A DNA stretch of 64,000 bases. It comes from Arthrobotrys musiformis (lineage: Eukaryota > Ascomycota > Orbiliomycetes > Orbiliales > Orbiliaceae). Of the stretch, positions 1 through 11,274 are shown in pieces; position 1 is the first letter of the stretch; each line of letters starts with the position of its first letter. The stretch spans positions 1 to 64,000 of the forward strand of contig JAVHJL010000012.1 of the NCBI GenBank assembly GCA_036971715.1, written 5' to 3'. The notes under the pieces are model-generated. The model saw nothing but the letters and a program-made list of their open reading frames with translations. It made no database searches and was not told the DNA's origin. The translations under genes were made by a program, and so were the position numbers.

Positions 1-10
1 AAGAGAGAGA

Positions 11-124
11 TAACCTAACCTAACCTAACCTAACCTAACCTAACCTAACCCTAACCTAACCTAACCTAACCTAACCCTAACCTAACCCTAACCTAACCTA
101 ACCTAACCCTAACCCTAACCCTAA
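11..124. repeat. Telomeric repeat, left chromosome end
   Basis: The + strand carries the C-rich telomere strand, as expected at a left chromosome end. Tokenising it gives 15 five-base units (TAACC, i.e. TTAGG on the other strand) and 6 six-base units (TAACCC, i.e. TTAGGG). The five-base units dominate the distal part and the last three units before unique sequence are all six-base. The first ten bases (aagagagaga) do not fit the repeat and may be assembly or adaptor residue. Confidence 0.95.
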
Positions 125-1620
125 TTTAAACAAATCCAAACAACCAAAAAAAAACCCTTAGAATAATTATAGGAAACATTTAAACAATATTATATTTAAA
201 AGAAAAATTATATAATATAATATAATCTACAAACCCAAAATAAAGAAGTACCCAAATCCAGATCTTAAAATATAAAAAACAATATTAATAATATTATTTT
301 AATATATACAACAAAAAACCTATTTAAATCTTTACCTTACAAAACTTTCAAACTATCAAAAAACAGTATATATTTAATTCAATATTCTATATATTCAAAT
401 ATTTAATTTAGATTTATCTCCTATCCAATTCAACATTCTATATCCAAATGTAACAAAGCAATCGCAGCATAATGAACTCCAAGCAAAAATCCAGGCGGCC
501 GGAGAAACCCTCAGAATGATCATAGGAAACATCCAGGTGATACTGTAATTAGAAGAAAAACTATATGACGTAATACAAACTGCAGATTTAAAATAAAAAA
601 ATATCTAGATTTAGATTTTGAAATTTATAAATTAAGATTATAACTATTATTTTGATAAATGTGGTATAAAGCTTGTTTAAACTTTTGTCCTATACAGATT
701 TCCCAATTTATATAAAAACAATTTTTGTTTAGTTTAATATTTTGTATAAATTTAACTCCTATCTAGTTTAATATTTTATATATCCAAATATTTAATTTAA
801 ATTTAACTCCTATTTAGTTTAATAAATTATATAGTTTTAATTTTTGTTTAATTTAATATTTTGTATATCCGAATATCTAGTTTAAATTTAACTTTTGTTT
901 AGTTTACTTTGTTATTTTTTTTGTTAGTTGTTTATTTAAACCGCTATATTTGCTGTTATGTATTTAGAAATCAAGCAACAAGTTAAGTATCAATCTATAT
1001 TTATACTAGTACACTACTCTTGCTCTGTGACATTTGTGTATTACCTTGATACCTCGACTAGTCTCTATACGATTTCTTACACAAGTTTTATGTTAGGTTC
1101 GTCTGTATTAATTTATAAATAGGGGTATGATGTATTAAAGATTACAGGTTATAAACCATTTTAAGATTATTATCCATAAAGATATATACTTATATACAAT
1201 CAGTTTTATACCTATTTATTCGTAGACCTTTGGTTACTTTAACAAATAAAATAATTTAGTATTGAAAATTAGCGCTGAGCTGTTTACTAAGCTCGTTAGT
1301 TTAATATATATAATTAAAATAGTTTAGTGCTAATTTCGTTTAATTTATATTTTGTAGTTTAGTATTAATTTTGTTCAATTTATATTTTATAATATATTTA
1401 TATTTATATATATATTTTATTTTAAAATTATTTTTTTTTTATTTTATTTTATTATATTTTATATATTCTGGAATTGTCGGGATTTTGTGTTGGCCAATTT
1501 CAATTTTTTTTTTTTTGTATTCTAGATTTTGTGTTTAGGCTAGGCTTTAAACTAGGTTTTAGTCAGGCTGTATTTGAGCCTAAGTTTTTTTCTATTCTGG
1601 ACCTAGGTTTTTTCCTATTC
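125..1620. repeat. AT-rich, RIP-degraded subtelomere
   Basis: No gene is visible. The stretch is strongly AT-rich. Positions about 138-240 and 488-600 are two copies of one sequence, the first differing almost only by G-to-A and C-to-T changes, which is the RIP signature. The copy at about 468-560 still reads as the SLIP-GC-like GTPase tail seen at 35.2 kb (HNELQAKIQAAGETLRMII). Positions about 640-1100 are a degraded copy of the LTR-like element at 26.2-26.6 kb. Positions 1100-1620 hold only low-complexity T-rich sequence. Confidence 0.7.
640..1105 (+). mobile_element. RIP-degraded LTR-like element
   Basis: Positions about 955-1083 match about 26439-26570 nearly base for base (tgttatgtatttagaaatca through cgatttcttacaca). 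The preceding 300 bases are an AT-converted version of the roughly 50-bp tandem repeats built on CCAGTTCA and TATCCGAATGTCC in the 26.3 kb copy. No internal gag or pol is present, so this looks like a solo LTR or a fragment. Target-site duplications were not identified. Confidence 0.5.
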
Positions 1621-1624
1621 TAGT

Positions 1625-1716
1625 AATGGAGCGAGTGCCTGGAACCAGCGCTGATTTTTATGCCAAGACCACACCTCGTTTGTATGGTAAAAGATTGGAA
1701 CCAGGCACTGGCTCCA
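1625..1716. repeat. Short imperfect inverted repeat (hairpin/MITE-like)
   Basis: The left arm tggagcgagtgcctggaacc and the reverse complement of the right arm (about 1695-1715) agree at about 18 of 21 positions, around a loop of about 50 bases. It lies exactly where the AT-rich subtelomere ends. It could be a small non-autonomous element or a hairpin; nothing codes here. Confidence 0.45.
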
Positions 1717-1807
1717 ACACATTATACCTCTTAGGACTCTCGCGTTACATTCGCCATTTGCTAACTAGTCGAGCAAACCCCAAAGGTAAATTACAAAACA
1801 GTTCCGA

Positions 1808-2186
1808 TCATTGCGCCTGTATTCGTACTGGCACTTCACCCGCAGCATCAGCGTCCCCATCCTCTGGAAAATAATTCCTAACTATCAAGAACAACCCACT
1901 CTCAGCTTCCCAACACGCGACCATAACCCATCCGCTGTAAATTCGCACATCTTCCGTGTTAAGGAAGTTCATGACATCGCTGACTAATCGCAACCGCCCC
2001 CTCGTCATCCTTCTGAATTCATCAGCATCAAGTGAACATGCGAGCGCTGCTTTCTCGTCCAGAGGGATCCAACGCGTCCCCACCCGCCTCAAATCCGTCT
2101 CGATGCCTTCTAGGGCAATCATATACGCCGAAGCAGGACGGTTTCCTAGAAGGTCGTCGAAAGAGTTGTTGAAGGACATTGCCATG
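1808..2186 (-). CDS. Hypothetical protein, about 125 aa
   Basis: The frame opens with MAMSFNNSFDDLLGNRPASA (ATG at 2186; a second ATG lies two codons later) and ends at a stop at 1808. The residue mix is that of a soluble protein, with no membrane segment or motif I recognise. The open frame extends upstream of this ATG, so an upstream exon cannot be excluded. The first complete gene beyond the subtelomeric repeats would be this one. No function is proposed. Confidence 0.4.
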
Positions 2187-2773
2187 TTTAAAACTTTCCC
2201 CTCTAATCCTAAATACACCCCCACCCGTTAGCATTTCATCACGAACGCCATTGCCCCAACAAAAAGACAAACCTTCGAACGGAATATCTTCATCCAATAT
2301 TCGAACAACGTAACTTGTCCCCAAATTGTTACTTTCAATGATAGTGGCTCTTGTATCTAATGTAGGACCCTTGATGATCTTTGAACCTCTCCCTCTTGAT
2401 GCCCCTCTATTTTCTAAAAATGAAAACTTCCAGCTCCCAACTGGTTTCAAACAACCGTTAAATAAAGAAACAGCCCTTGAGCAAAGAGCAAAGCCTCTCA
2501 CACAACCTTACTGTTCTATTTTCAGGAACACCATTACCGCTCAGACTAGCTACGTAACATAAGCTGCAGGCCAGGTGTTTGCTCTAACTACGACATGGAT
2601 ATGACTAGGAACGATGTTTGTCATGGTAGCACAAAACAAAACGAGGTCCAATTAAAATTGTGAGAGCACTAGAGTGTCACGATAGAATGCATTAATATTA
2701 TAAAACGTATCGCACCGTAAGCGTAAGGATACGTTTCTGTCGCAAGGCTGCGGGGCGGCCCTCAGTTTACACG

Positions 2774-3886
2774 TCAGCAGAACAGGACACGTAGTTGAAA
2801 CATGATGAACCGAAGGAAAAGCTCCCGCCCTTTTTTTGAGGTTGTGGGTTGCAAGGCATCTATTGACAGGCATCCGATGGAAGTCAGAAGTCTCCTTTGG
2901 TCATCTATGGATGCATCGACGGTCTTCTGGTAAGCTATCTCGAGGTTGGATGCCATTCTCTTTTGAAAGTAGTCGAAACACTGATCGTCTCCAGAATCCA
3001 ACGTTGTCAACGCAATCATCCTTCGAATGAAGCCTGGGTCACCGTATTCGCCCCAAGTAGTGGAAATCGACGGAATCCAGAGCGGGCTTGAACTCAATAT
3101 TCTAGGTGCCGTCTCTCGCGTAATCTTAGGAGCAGCAGGTACTAACTTGAGCTCTGGGAGGGGAACGGAACTCGACCTGGCCGGTTCTGGGGAACGTCCA
3201 CGGATTGGAGAAGCTCCTGGGATGGGAGAACGGACCTCGGTAGGCCTGGAAGACAAACGCCGGACCTTTGGAGCCGACGCTTTCCTGGCTGGCTGGGCTG
3301 GCCTCTGAGGGCGAACTGGAGGGGTAGATCCGGTGCTCGTGGGGTGCGGAACGGGGGCTGGTTGCGAAGACCTAGGGGACATAATTCCTGGCGACATGCT
3401 GCCGAATTGTTGCCCGGGATCGGCCTCAGGCTCTCCTGGTTGGACATCTAGAGCAGGAGACTTTGCAGGAGGAGACTTTGCAAGAGGAGACATTGGAACG
3501 GGAGACCTTGCAGGAAACATTGGTTGAGATGGTTCTGGGTCTTCTTCGGGGGTCGGGGCAAACGTGAGCATGTCATCCACGATGGGTGTGGCGATTGAAA
3601 TAGAAGCTCCACCAGCTGAGTGGACAAGGGATACGGTGTTGGCTTGCGTGCTTCGGTGCCTATTCCCATGCATTCGGAAGGTATTGGCATTCGCGTGGTG
3701 AAAGTTACATATTGGGCAGTAGAAGTCTCCATCGCCTCCTCGCTGGACTATCCTGGAGACATTATCTTTGAAGGTCAGGGAGACCTCAGTTTGGTGAACA
3801 GATCTTCGGTGCTCTGCTAACTTAGTTCTTGTCTCAAAGCTTCCGGTACAACCTGGCGCGTTGCAGTTGAAAGTCCTGGAGGACAT
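2774..3886 (-). CDS. C2H2 zinc-finger protein with Pro/Ser-rich middle
   Basis: An uninterrupted 370-residue frame starts at the ATG at 3886. Two C2H2 fingers lie in the N-terminal 80 residues: C-x4-C-x12-H-x4-H near residues 8-30 and C-x2-C-x12-H-x4-H near residues 57-77. Residues about 105-255 are Pro/Ser-rich with short SP repeats (PMSPLAKSPPAKSPALD), probably disordered and suited to phosphorylation. The C-terminal 100 residues are more ordered. A DNA- or RNA-binding nuclear role is an inference from the fingers only. The 5' flank (3945-4000) has a short GATGGTGAGAT direct repeat. No intron is needed. Confidence 0.7.
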   Translation of the reverse strand: MSSRTFNCNAPGCTGSFETRTKLAEHRRSVHQTEVSLTFKDNVSRIVQRGGDGDFYCPICNFHHANANTFRMHGNRHRSTQANTVSLVHSAGGASISIATPIVDDMLTFAPTPEEDPEPSQPMFPARSPVPMSPLAKSPPAKSPALDVQPGEPEADPGQQFGSMSPGIMSPRSSQPAPVPHPTSTGSTPPVRPQRPAQPARKASAPKVRRLSSRPTEVRSPIPGASPIRGRSPEPARSSSVPLPELKLVPAAPKITRETAPRILSSSPLWIPSISTTWGEYGDPGFIRRMIALTTLDSGDDQCFDYFQKRMASNLEIAYQKTVDASIDDQRRLLTSIGCLSIDALQPTTSKKGRELFLRFIMFQLRVLFC

Positions 3887-4119
3887 GGTGGGAGAAGTTG
3901 AATGGAAGGTAGTTGCTGGTGTTGGTTAGAGTCAGCGGAAGGTCGTGATGGTGAGATGATGGTGAGATGATGGAGATGTGATGGAGATGGTAGGTGGAGG
4001 TTGGTTTTGTGGTGTTGTCCGACCCACGAACGCTTAAGTAGATTACTGAGATGGTAGAAATTATATTATTTGAGAGCGTGTCTACGTGAATTTGTTGTGG
4101 CGCACTTGGTGGTCTAAAA

Positions 4120-4265
4120 AAGCCGTGGCCAGAAACGTCGTTGCTGAGGCCTGTGCATCAGCAGTCTACCGACTTACAGCATTTTTCATGAACCGCCCGT
4201 CCACAAACCATTTTAACAACATATCAGTATATACAGCTCTCAATACATTTGGGAAAAGGACTAGT
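4120..4265 (+). repeat. Duplicated coding-like segment (copy also at 40.62-40.80 kb)
   Basis: Translation gives ACASAVYRLTAFFMNRPSTN followed by HFNNISVYTALNTFGKR. The - strand at about 40,620-40,760 encodes ACASVYQLIAFVINRPSTNH followed by FNNIAVHTALNSFGKR. The shared protein-level pattern suggests a once-coding repeat or a segment of a duplicated gene. I do not recognise the family. Confidence 0.45.
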
Positions 4266-4299
4266 TACTGTGCCATACAATGCAACGGGATTGGGAGAC

Positions 4300-4412
4300 A
4301 AAACCGCATCTTCTGGCACGATAGCCATTATATCCTTCTCGACGAAGCCGATGTCTTTCTTACAGGACGCGACAACGAGCTTGACGAAAGCGCGAGAAGT
4401 AAAATATGGCAA
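4300..4412 (+). pseudogene. AAA-type ATPase fragment (Walker B region)
   Basis: The frame contains HDSHYILLDEADVFLTGRDN followed by ELDESARS. The LLDEADVFL block is the Walker B signature of the fungal AAA ATPases that usually read LLLDEADVFL-x-x-R. No Walker A or the rest of the module is present nearby, and there is no plausible ATG. It is most likely a gene fragment carried within rearranged DNA. Confidence 0.4.
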
Positions 4413-5001
4413 ACCTTAGGCCTTCCTAGGTATCGTGCGGGAGAGCACAGTCGTCAGCCTTTCAGAGTAGATAAACCTGAGTGGGCATTGGTAAATAACC
4501 TTGACCCGCCGACTTCGGGGCCGTAGCCTGGTAAATTTCGAGCGGTTAGTACTTAAGTAAGTAGTTGATTCTGGTCGACGTCACCTCGAGGAGACCCGCA
4601 AAATGGTTTTCCCGGGCCATTTTCCGGTTTGGGCTTGAACCAACTAAACAGACCTTCCCGATCTTGCATCAGGCTGCTAACCACGGCCGGGGAAGAACCA
4701 AGCGAGGAGACAAGCTTGCCCAGCACGTGGCGGACGCCATTGGCGCAGATGCATTCATCAGCGCTGTCCTGGTCGCCAGGTTCCACAGTAGTTACAGGCA
4801 TCGATCCACCGGCCACCGACGCGACGTATTTCCGTGATTTCTGACGACCGCTTGAATTGATCTATTCGAGATACGGAGAATCCTTCTTTGATTGAGCTTG
4901 GAATGAATGCATTGGGGAAATGTATAAAAGGGGTGGTGTACCCGGCCATCGATTATGTCGATAGTGATATCGATTTCAACCCGCCGCAGACTCTCGTCAA
5001 T

Positions 5002-6258
5002 ATGGCCTCCAAAGCTTATCTCTGGTCCGTTGCTTTGCTCTCGGTCTTTACCGTCGGCAATGGTAAGCCTACTACCACTGCTGTAACGTATTCCGAGCCC
5101 ACCGCCACCAGCGCATCGCCGACCGCGTCCGGGGTCAGTGTGAACAAGGGGAAGGCGTATTTGACCTTCGAAACCATCCCTGGATTCTTCTTGCAAGACG
5201 ACCCAGCCACTGTCCCATCAACGTTCGATTATGTATGTCTTTCTGCGTCCCCTTTGTCCCTCAATGTATATAAATATCTACTTTCGTGAGATATGCTAAG
5301 AGCGTAACTTGTGTAGACTGCCACGAACTTTGGACTGATCAACCGCACCTACCCGACGGACGATGAATCCTCAGCCAAACTCACACAATGGCAGAGATTC
5401 AACCATTACGTGGATAAGCTAAACCACGGGAGCGGCCGAAATGTCGAGTATAGGCTACTTTTCATCGGTCGCCATTCCGAGGGATTCCACAATGCCGAGG
5501 AGAGTTTTGTCGGCACTCCCGCTTGGAATTGTTATTGGGCCGAGCTGCCAGGAAATGATACTGCCACCTGGGAGGATCCATCTTTGACAGCTTTTGGCAT
5601 CTCGCAGGCGGTCAAGGCGCGAAACTTTTGGAAACACCAGATAGAAGTTCAGAAGATTACCGCACCAGATGCATACTATGTCAGCCCGTTAGCAAGATGC
5701 CTTGAGACTGCGAACATTACCTACTTTGGACTTGAGCACCGGGGTGCTGCCCGGCATCCTTTTATCCCCACTATTAAGGAGTGGCTCCGCGAGGGTATTT
5801 CCATTCACACTTGCGATAGAAGGTCGTCGAGGACTTGGATCGAGGCCAATTACCCAGGCTGGAACATCGAACCTTCCTTCAGCGAGGTCGACGGCCAGTG
5901 GAATGGAATCACGTCCGAAACTTCCTCTGCTCAAGCGTACCGTATGAAGGTCGTCTTGAGCGATATTTTCGAGAATGACCACTCGACCATCATTAGTATT
6001 ACTACACATTCGGGGGCTGCGAGGAGCATTTTGAGTGTGCTTGGCCATATCCCTTTCAGCCTTGTCACCGGCGCGATTATCCCGACTCTGATCAAGATCA
6101 CAACCGTACGAGAGCCTCCGCCACCCACCATTACCCAGCCATGGACCACGGAAGCTTGGTGCACGAATGGGCCCCCTGTTGCGAGCGTGAGTGGGACCTG
6201 TACATGCAGTGGTGGAATCCTTCCTGTGACAGCTAGTCCTATAATTAGCCCCAGATAG
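5002..6258 (+). CDS. Secreted histidine phosphatase superfamily protein
   Basis: Two exons join in frame: 5002-5232 and 5317-6258, with an intron 5233-5316 (GTATGT ... TAG), giving about 390 residues. I prefer the ATG at 5002 over the one at 4888 because it yields a signal-peptide-like start, MASKAYLWSVALLSVFTVGN. Exon 2 contains LLFIGRHSEGFHN, the catalytic RHG-type motif of the phosphoglycerate-mutase-like family with the nucleophile at about His130, and a second conserved His at about 308 in TTHSGAARSIL. The protein probably hydrolyses a phosphomonoester outside the cell; the substrate cannot be read from sequence. The Thr/Ser/Pro-rich segments at both ends suit a secreted, glycosylated enzyme. 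No disruption is seen. Confidence 0.8.
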
Positions 6259-6748
6259 GCGCCTTTTACTCTATACTTTGTATGTATTTATTTTGGATAA
6301 ATAGGTACGCTAGGAGCGCCTGGTCTCGAGGCTAAGGTATGCTAGGGTAGCTGCGCTGATGTCCTCCGCGAACTTAGTTGTTTTCGACACCGATAGTTCG
6401 GCACTTCTATGTACACGTTCGAGGCAAAATTTTAGGTCAACATACTGCAGGCTTTATACCATGCGTATCCAACTTCAGCAGGACTTCACTATTAATATTT
6501 ATATTTGATTTCGATACAATTGGAATTTTCTCGAAAGAATAAGCTAGTCTAGGCTGGAAACTAGGAAATAAGTGCTCGGCAGCTATAGGGACGACTTATT
6601 TAGCGGTCTGCGACACTAGTAAGTGACGGAGTGGAACAGGCTTATCTAGATAACCAGGCTTCGTTAATTAACGTTGGCAGTTTGAGTATTGGGGGAGTGA
6701 CGCTAGAATTTCGCGCTAAAGCGTGACGAATATGCTTCGGATGGAAAC
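6259..6748. other. Intergenic, nothing recognised
   Basis: This 490-base gap between the phosphatase and the next convergent gene shows no open frame of note and no recognisable repeat. Confidence 0.5.
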
Positions 6749-7990
6749 CTAACGAAGAAAAACTTTCATATTGCGATATCGCGCGGGAGTTTCTGGAGGG
6801 GGGATTTCGTCTGGGACTGATGACTTGGGCCGGAGAACTCTCTTAGCCTCTGATGATAGTTTGCGGCAGCCCGCAGCTTCGCCAGATTGTTGCTGTCGGG
6901 GGGTTGAATCAACCTGTTGTTCGTCGGGCTCCTCGATTTTGCACTCAGCCTTTAGTGCTTCAGTCGTCGGCTGAGTTGTAGTATGTTTATCGGTTTCTAC
7001 GAAAAGGACACTTGCTGAAAATTGGCATTTTTTTGATTCTTTCATATGTTCGGGGTCGGAGAGAGCCTTAACGAGGGGGCTCACAACCTCACTGCATATG
7101 AAATCGGCCCTCCGTCGCAAGGCTGGGTGCATTGTAGATGTTAATGGGCTCGTAATTACTAGCATGACCCTGGGGTTCGTCTTTTGAACCAGGAAATATG
7201 AGTTCAGCCCAAGAACATTGTCGCAATATATCCAACACGACGGGAAGGTTGTGTCTGGCTCTACGACATTTCGCCGGCAAGGAAGGTAGGGTAGCCGGCT
7301 TTCGACATTCTGTGAACGCAGAATTCGTTCCATGTCGAGATGGTACGGTGCCTTCAGTTAGCACCTCTAGATGTACCGGGGGAATATTCTCTTCATCGAT
7401 AGTTCTCGTTTAGCGTATATACTTCCTGCGACCATCAATGCTTTGTCATACGGGATGACAATCATTTTGATCGTGATTGGGGTACTCTTCCGAAGGAGAG
7501 TGACGGCGATCCCAGACTCTTTGCTGAACAAAGTGGCGGTCAGGCCGTCGGTCTTGCAGGAGCACACGGCGGCACACAATTCTGGCCACTTCCTTGAGAT
7601 GGTTATCAGTATATCGAGGAAGCGCTCACGTAATACTTCTCGACTAGAGCAACCTATAAAACGAGTTAGAACCATACCTAGCGACCTTTTAATTATACTT
7701 TCTTTCTATGGGGCGGACATGACATACAGCAAGGCGAATTTAACTCCTTCTCGATAGCTGAATAGGCGGCCTCGATGGTTTCTGGTGCCACCTTTTTGTC
7801 TCTATTGGTGGCGGCGACGATTTCGTCGATGGCTAAAGCCATCCTTCGATGCTAACCCCTCTGCGACTTCGATAGACAAAGTTTTAGGCTATTGGGATCC
7901 TCTTCCCTCAAGAATTTTGCAGCAACTTCTCTGATTGCGCTGATGGAAATGAAATAATCGACCCTAAACCACTTCAGCTGTTATTGTAGT
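6749..7990 (-). CDS. Hypothetical multi-exon gene, structure uncertain
   Basis: Three - strand segments look like exons of one gene. MALAIDEIVAATNRDKKVAP... begins near 7841. It can be spliced in frame (intron GTATGT ... CTAG, about 7673-7722) to GCSSREVLRERFLDILITIS... (7367-7675). A final segment, NVESRLPYLPCRRNVVEPDT... (6749 to about 7310), carries an acidic, Gln/Pro-rich tail. I could not find an in-frame splice for the last junction, so either another exon boundary or a frameshift exists. An upstream segment ISAIREVAAKFLREEDP (about 7880-7960) may be an earlier exon. No domain recognised. Confidence 0.35.
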
Positions 7991-9068
7991 TATGTGAGCT
8001 TTAGCATGAGCGTGTGTCTTACCTATAGAGTAGCTGCTGTTCTCGCTATCGAACGCGAAATCTATATATGTATAATTGATTGGATATCGAGACAATCGGC
8101 TTAGGATCCAGGCGTTATGCCACGAGCAATCGACATCGATTGACTTCCCGTGGCGTCTAAAAGGGGCTGGTTTAATGCCTCGATCCTTGATTGAAACTTG
8201 TATCAGGCTGCCGTATAGCTATCGATAATGCCACGCCGAACAGGCCGTTGAATGGGAAACATTCGATGTATGATGCGAGATAGAGGTGGTTTGAGAGGCG
8301 CGCGGGTCGCTCGTGTGGAGGGTGAGTTTTCATGAATTCAGGACAGCTGCAGACACACACCGAAGCGGTGTTGTTATATCGGGCGCCACTGGTCTCACGG
8401 GCCAGCCACACAAAAGTACTGCGGGATAGGGATCACACTCACTCCACCAAACTAGAGGGAGTGGGAAAAGGCATGGCCTACTAGCTACTTGAGCCCTTCT
8501 AATTATTTTTCAGTGGAACAACCCAGCTAATGACGGGAGTTTAGAGACTACACGGAGCGATGCCATTCACCTTTGCGAATATCGATATATATATATCGAG
8601 TCTACGGGTACCCAGAATGCACAAGAGAGCTTGCGGGTGGCGTTCGAAGCTATGGCGAGTGCTAATACCCATACAGCGTCTTTGGAAATCAAGTAGAGTC
8701 CTCAACCACTTGAAAACAACGAGCTGTAAACAGACTTTCCTCTTTGGAACCAAAGGGATGTAGTTCTATGGACATAGTGTATATTTACGGGGCACGGGCA
8801 GATTCAATACGCGTATGCGATAGTGGCATTGAATGAAAAGTAGATCATGGTGATCTAAGAGACATTTGGCGGAACCAGGCGGTAGAAGCTCCCGATGAAA
8901 AATTACAGAGATAGTATCGGTACTTGATACTCGACAGCCTCATGATGGCCCGGTCTGGTTGTCCGTTATCTCATTAAACCAAAAAATTGGCGACCCCTCA
9001 GTATCGGAGAATGGGCCGAATGCCTATTCAGAAGCTTGGTTTAGACAGTCCATCAACTTAAGACAAAA
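7991..9068. other. Intergenic, no supported gene
   Basis: Open frames here are short and overlap on both strands without codon-like character. A run of ATATATAT with flanking TCGA lies near 8580-8600. I see no repeat shared with the rest of the window. Confidence 0.45.
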
Positions 9069-10860
9069 TTAGAAAGGGAGGCTCACCGATCCATCTAAAT
9101 CCAACCAGTCCCCCGTTTGCCATTCATTCCATATTGGATTTGTATCATATATTATCGCCTCACTTGAACTGCCGTAGGCGAGCTGACTTGTTCCCTGTTG
9201 GCCGAATGGATTCGGTGGCAAACTCGAAGCGTGTGGCGTTTGGATGATTATGCCTCGGGGCGTATTTCGAGCCGATCGGTGCTTTGCCTCCAGTCTTAAC
9301 TCCTCCAAAATTACACTATACCGCTTGCTTGGCGAGCATGCCGTCATCTCCCGGGTAAGGTGAGAATGACATCTCTCTGCTAGCTCAAATATCTGGATTG
9401 CATCATCTGATCCGTTTTGCTGCCCTGGCAATGTGCTCTGCTGAATTTCCCACACGTAGACGACAGAAAGAGCACAGAAGAGAACGTAGTGGGTCCACCA
9501 AAAAGCGTGGAAGAGGCTTCCATCTGTAGCCATCCCGTCTACCGTTTGCAAGGCGACTTTTGCGGCAGACAAGCATTGGAGGACACCGTCGGATAGTGGA
9601 AGCTGAGATTGCTGCGTGGTTTGTCTCATAAGAAAAGGACGATATGCATGCAGAACTGCGTGGGAGTGGGCTAACTTCATGGCGGTGGCCTGTCTCCGGA
9701 AGCTGGGGATTAAACTAGAAGGACGGATACGTCCGAGGTGTGCGGGCAGCGTAGTTTTCCACTCCTTAAGTTGGTTCCCTAGCCTATCGGCTGCAGCTAA
9801 TCTGTCACTTTTTGGCATTTTTTTGGTTGAGTACACTTCCTTCGAAATACCTCCAATGATCTGTGCGAGCCTACCGTTCGTTAGTTTTTTCAGCTTTGCA
9901 AAGAGGCATACAATCATTTTTCATACTTTGCATGTGATATTAAGGCCTCGACGTGACAGTCTTCTTCTGCCTCTGTTATCGCTGGTCCCTGGTGCGTCAT
10001 ATCCTCGTCGTTGACGCAATCTGGGAAGTCTTGATCAATATCATCATCGTGGTAGTGACGGGGCCGACCGAATACGACACCGAGGTAGGCATCGATAGTG
10101 TAAGCCACCCAAAAGGTTCTTTTCCGATACTGAGAGTTAATATAGTCTGCGTTGGATAGCCTGCCCGTTACGTTGCGTTTTCTCCCAGACTTTCGGTGGA
10201 GCGCCAGCGCGGATATAATCTGGACGGCGCTGCCAAATGCGTACCACCCTTGGTTCATGCGCGCCGTCTGGAGAAGGTAAAGAACCTGAATAAGACGGGC
10301 TTGAGCAGACTCTAGCCTTGGTAATCCGGTTTCCGATTCGGTCAGCAGTTTAGAGCCTGCACGAAAGTATCGGTCGCTCGTCTTGAGGGACGTTGTCTCT
10401 TGATCTGGAGACCCTATTCCTTTTATCTTTTCTTGCCTAATCGACGCGATAGCAAGTATAGAGAACACGATAGCTGCCCTAGCTTGCCCCACACTATTCC
10501 ACAGTGGAAGATTCTGCTGGACGTTATTATGCATGGCATCAAGCCATGTCATGACGCTCGATTTGTGAAGAAAGCGGTAGGTTACAACACAAACATCGAA
10601 GTAGAATGACAGTAACTCCTTCGATACGGCTTTGTCGGGAAGCTCTGGCGATATATCCCCCTTCTCCGCAAAAGGTTCGTCCCCTGCGGCCATCCACATC
10701 TGTCTTTTTTCGTTCCCTTCATCGTCTACTGAGCTCTTTTGCGTAGCTAAGCGTTTCCAGGCACGGTGCAGAAATGTAAGACCTGAAGTCGGATCAAAAT
10801 ATTGCCCTTCGATTTCCGCGACTTCAAGGTCTGGCGAGGCGCGTGATGCGTTATCTAGTA
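9069..10860 (-). pseudogene. Fungal transcription factor, 5'-truncated (fungal_trans middle domain)
   Basis: Two - strand exons join in frame: one ends at 9927 in ...EALISHAK, then an intron at 9926-9871 (GTATGA, branch-like CTAAC, TAG), then LAQIIGGISKEVYS... to the stop at 9069. The combined sequence has the fungal Zn2Cys6-factor middle homology domain, including YWFRKRTFWVAYTIDAY-type helices (here YRKRTFWVAYTIDAYLGVVF) and GRPRHYHDDDIDQDFP. The frame stays open upstream of the first ATG (10,699) to about 10,858 (NASRASPDLEVAEIEGQYFD) and then meets AT-rich repeat sequence. The N-terminal zinc cluster is therefore missing. The remainder would lack its DNA-binding domain. Confidence 0.7.
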
Positions 10861-11274
10861 ATTAAAAGAATTCTTAATTTTAATAATAAATCTTAAATTA
10901 GGGACTAATTTTTTTAATTACTTTATTCATCTTAATAAAATTATAGTAAAAACCTGTTAGAAAAGTGGTAAATACTTTTAACTATTATTGTATTACTTTT
11001 TAAGCTACTAAATTAATTTATGTTTTAGTATTTGAAATAAATTATTTTTGCTATTATATATTATAATCTTTATTGTCTTTATTTTTCTATTATAGTATAT
11101 AGATGTAGTCAGATTTATTATACAATATAACAGATAAATTAAAAAATTCCCTAATATCTGAAATATTAAATAAAATATTAATCGCAGGTTTGAAAGATGG
11201 ATAAAATGGTAATTTTAGTTGGTTAAATCTATTATTAATAGTAATTGTTAGTAGAGATTTTAAATATTTCCAAT
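10861..11274. other. AT-rich block, no gene
   Basis: The sequence is almost entirely A/T with many stops in every frame. It abuts the truncation point of the transcription factor, so it is probably the RIP-mutated edge of an insertion. Confidence 0.5.

Noticed and set aside
4888..5001. Upstream ATG of the phosphatase at 4,888
   Set aside because: It would bury the signal peptide behind 38 residues; the ATG at 5,002 is more consistent with secretion.
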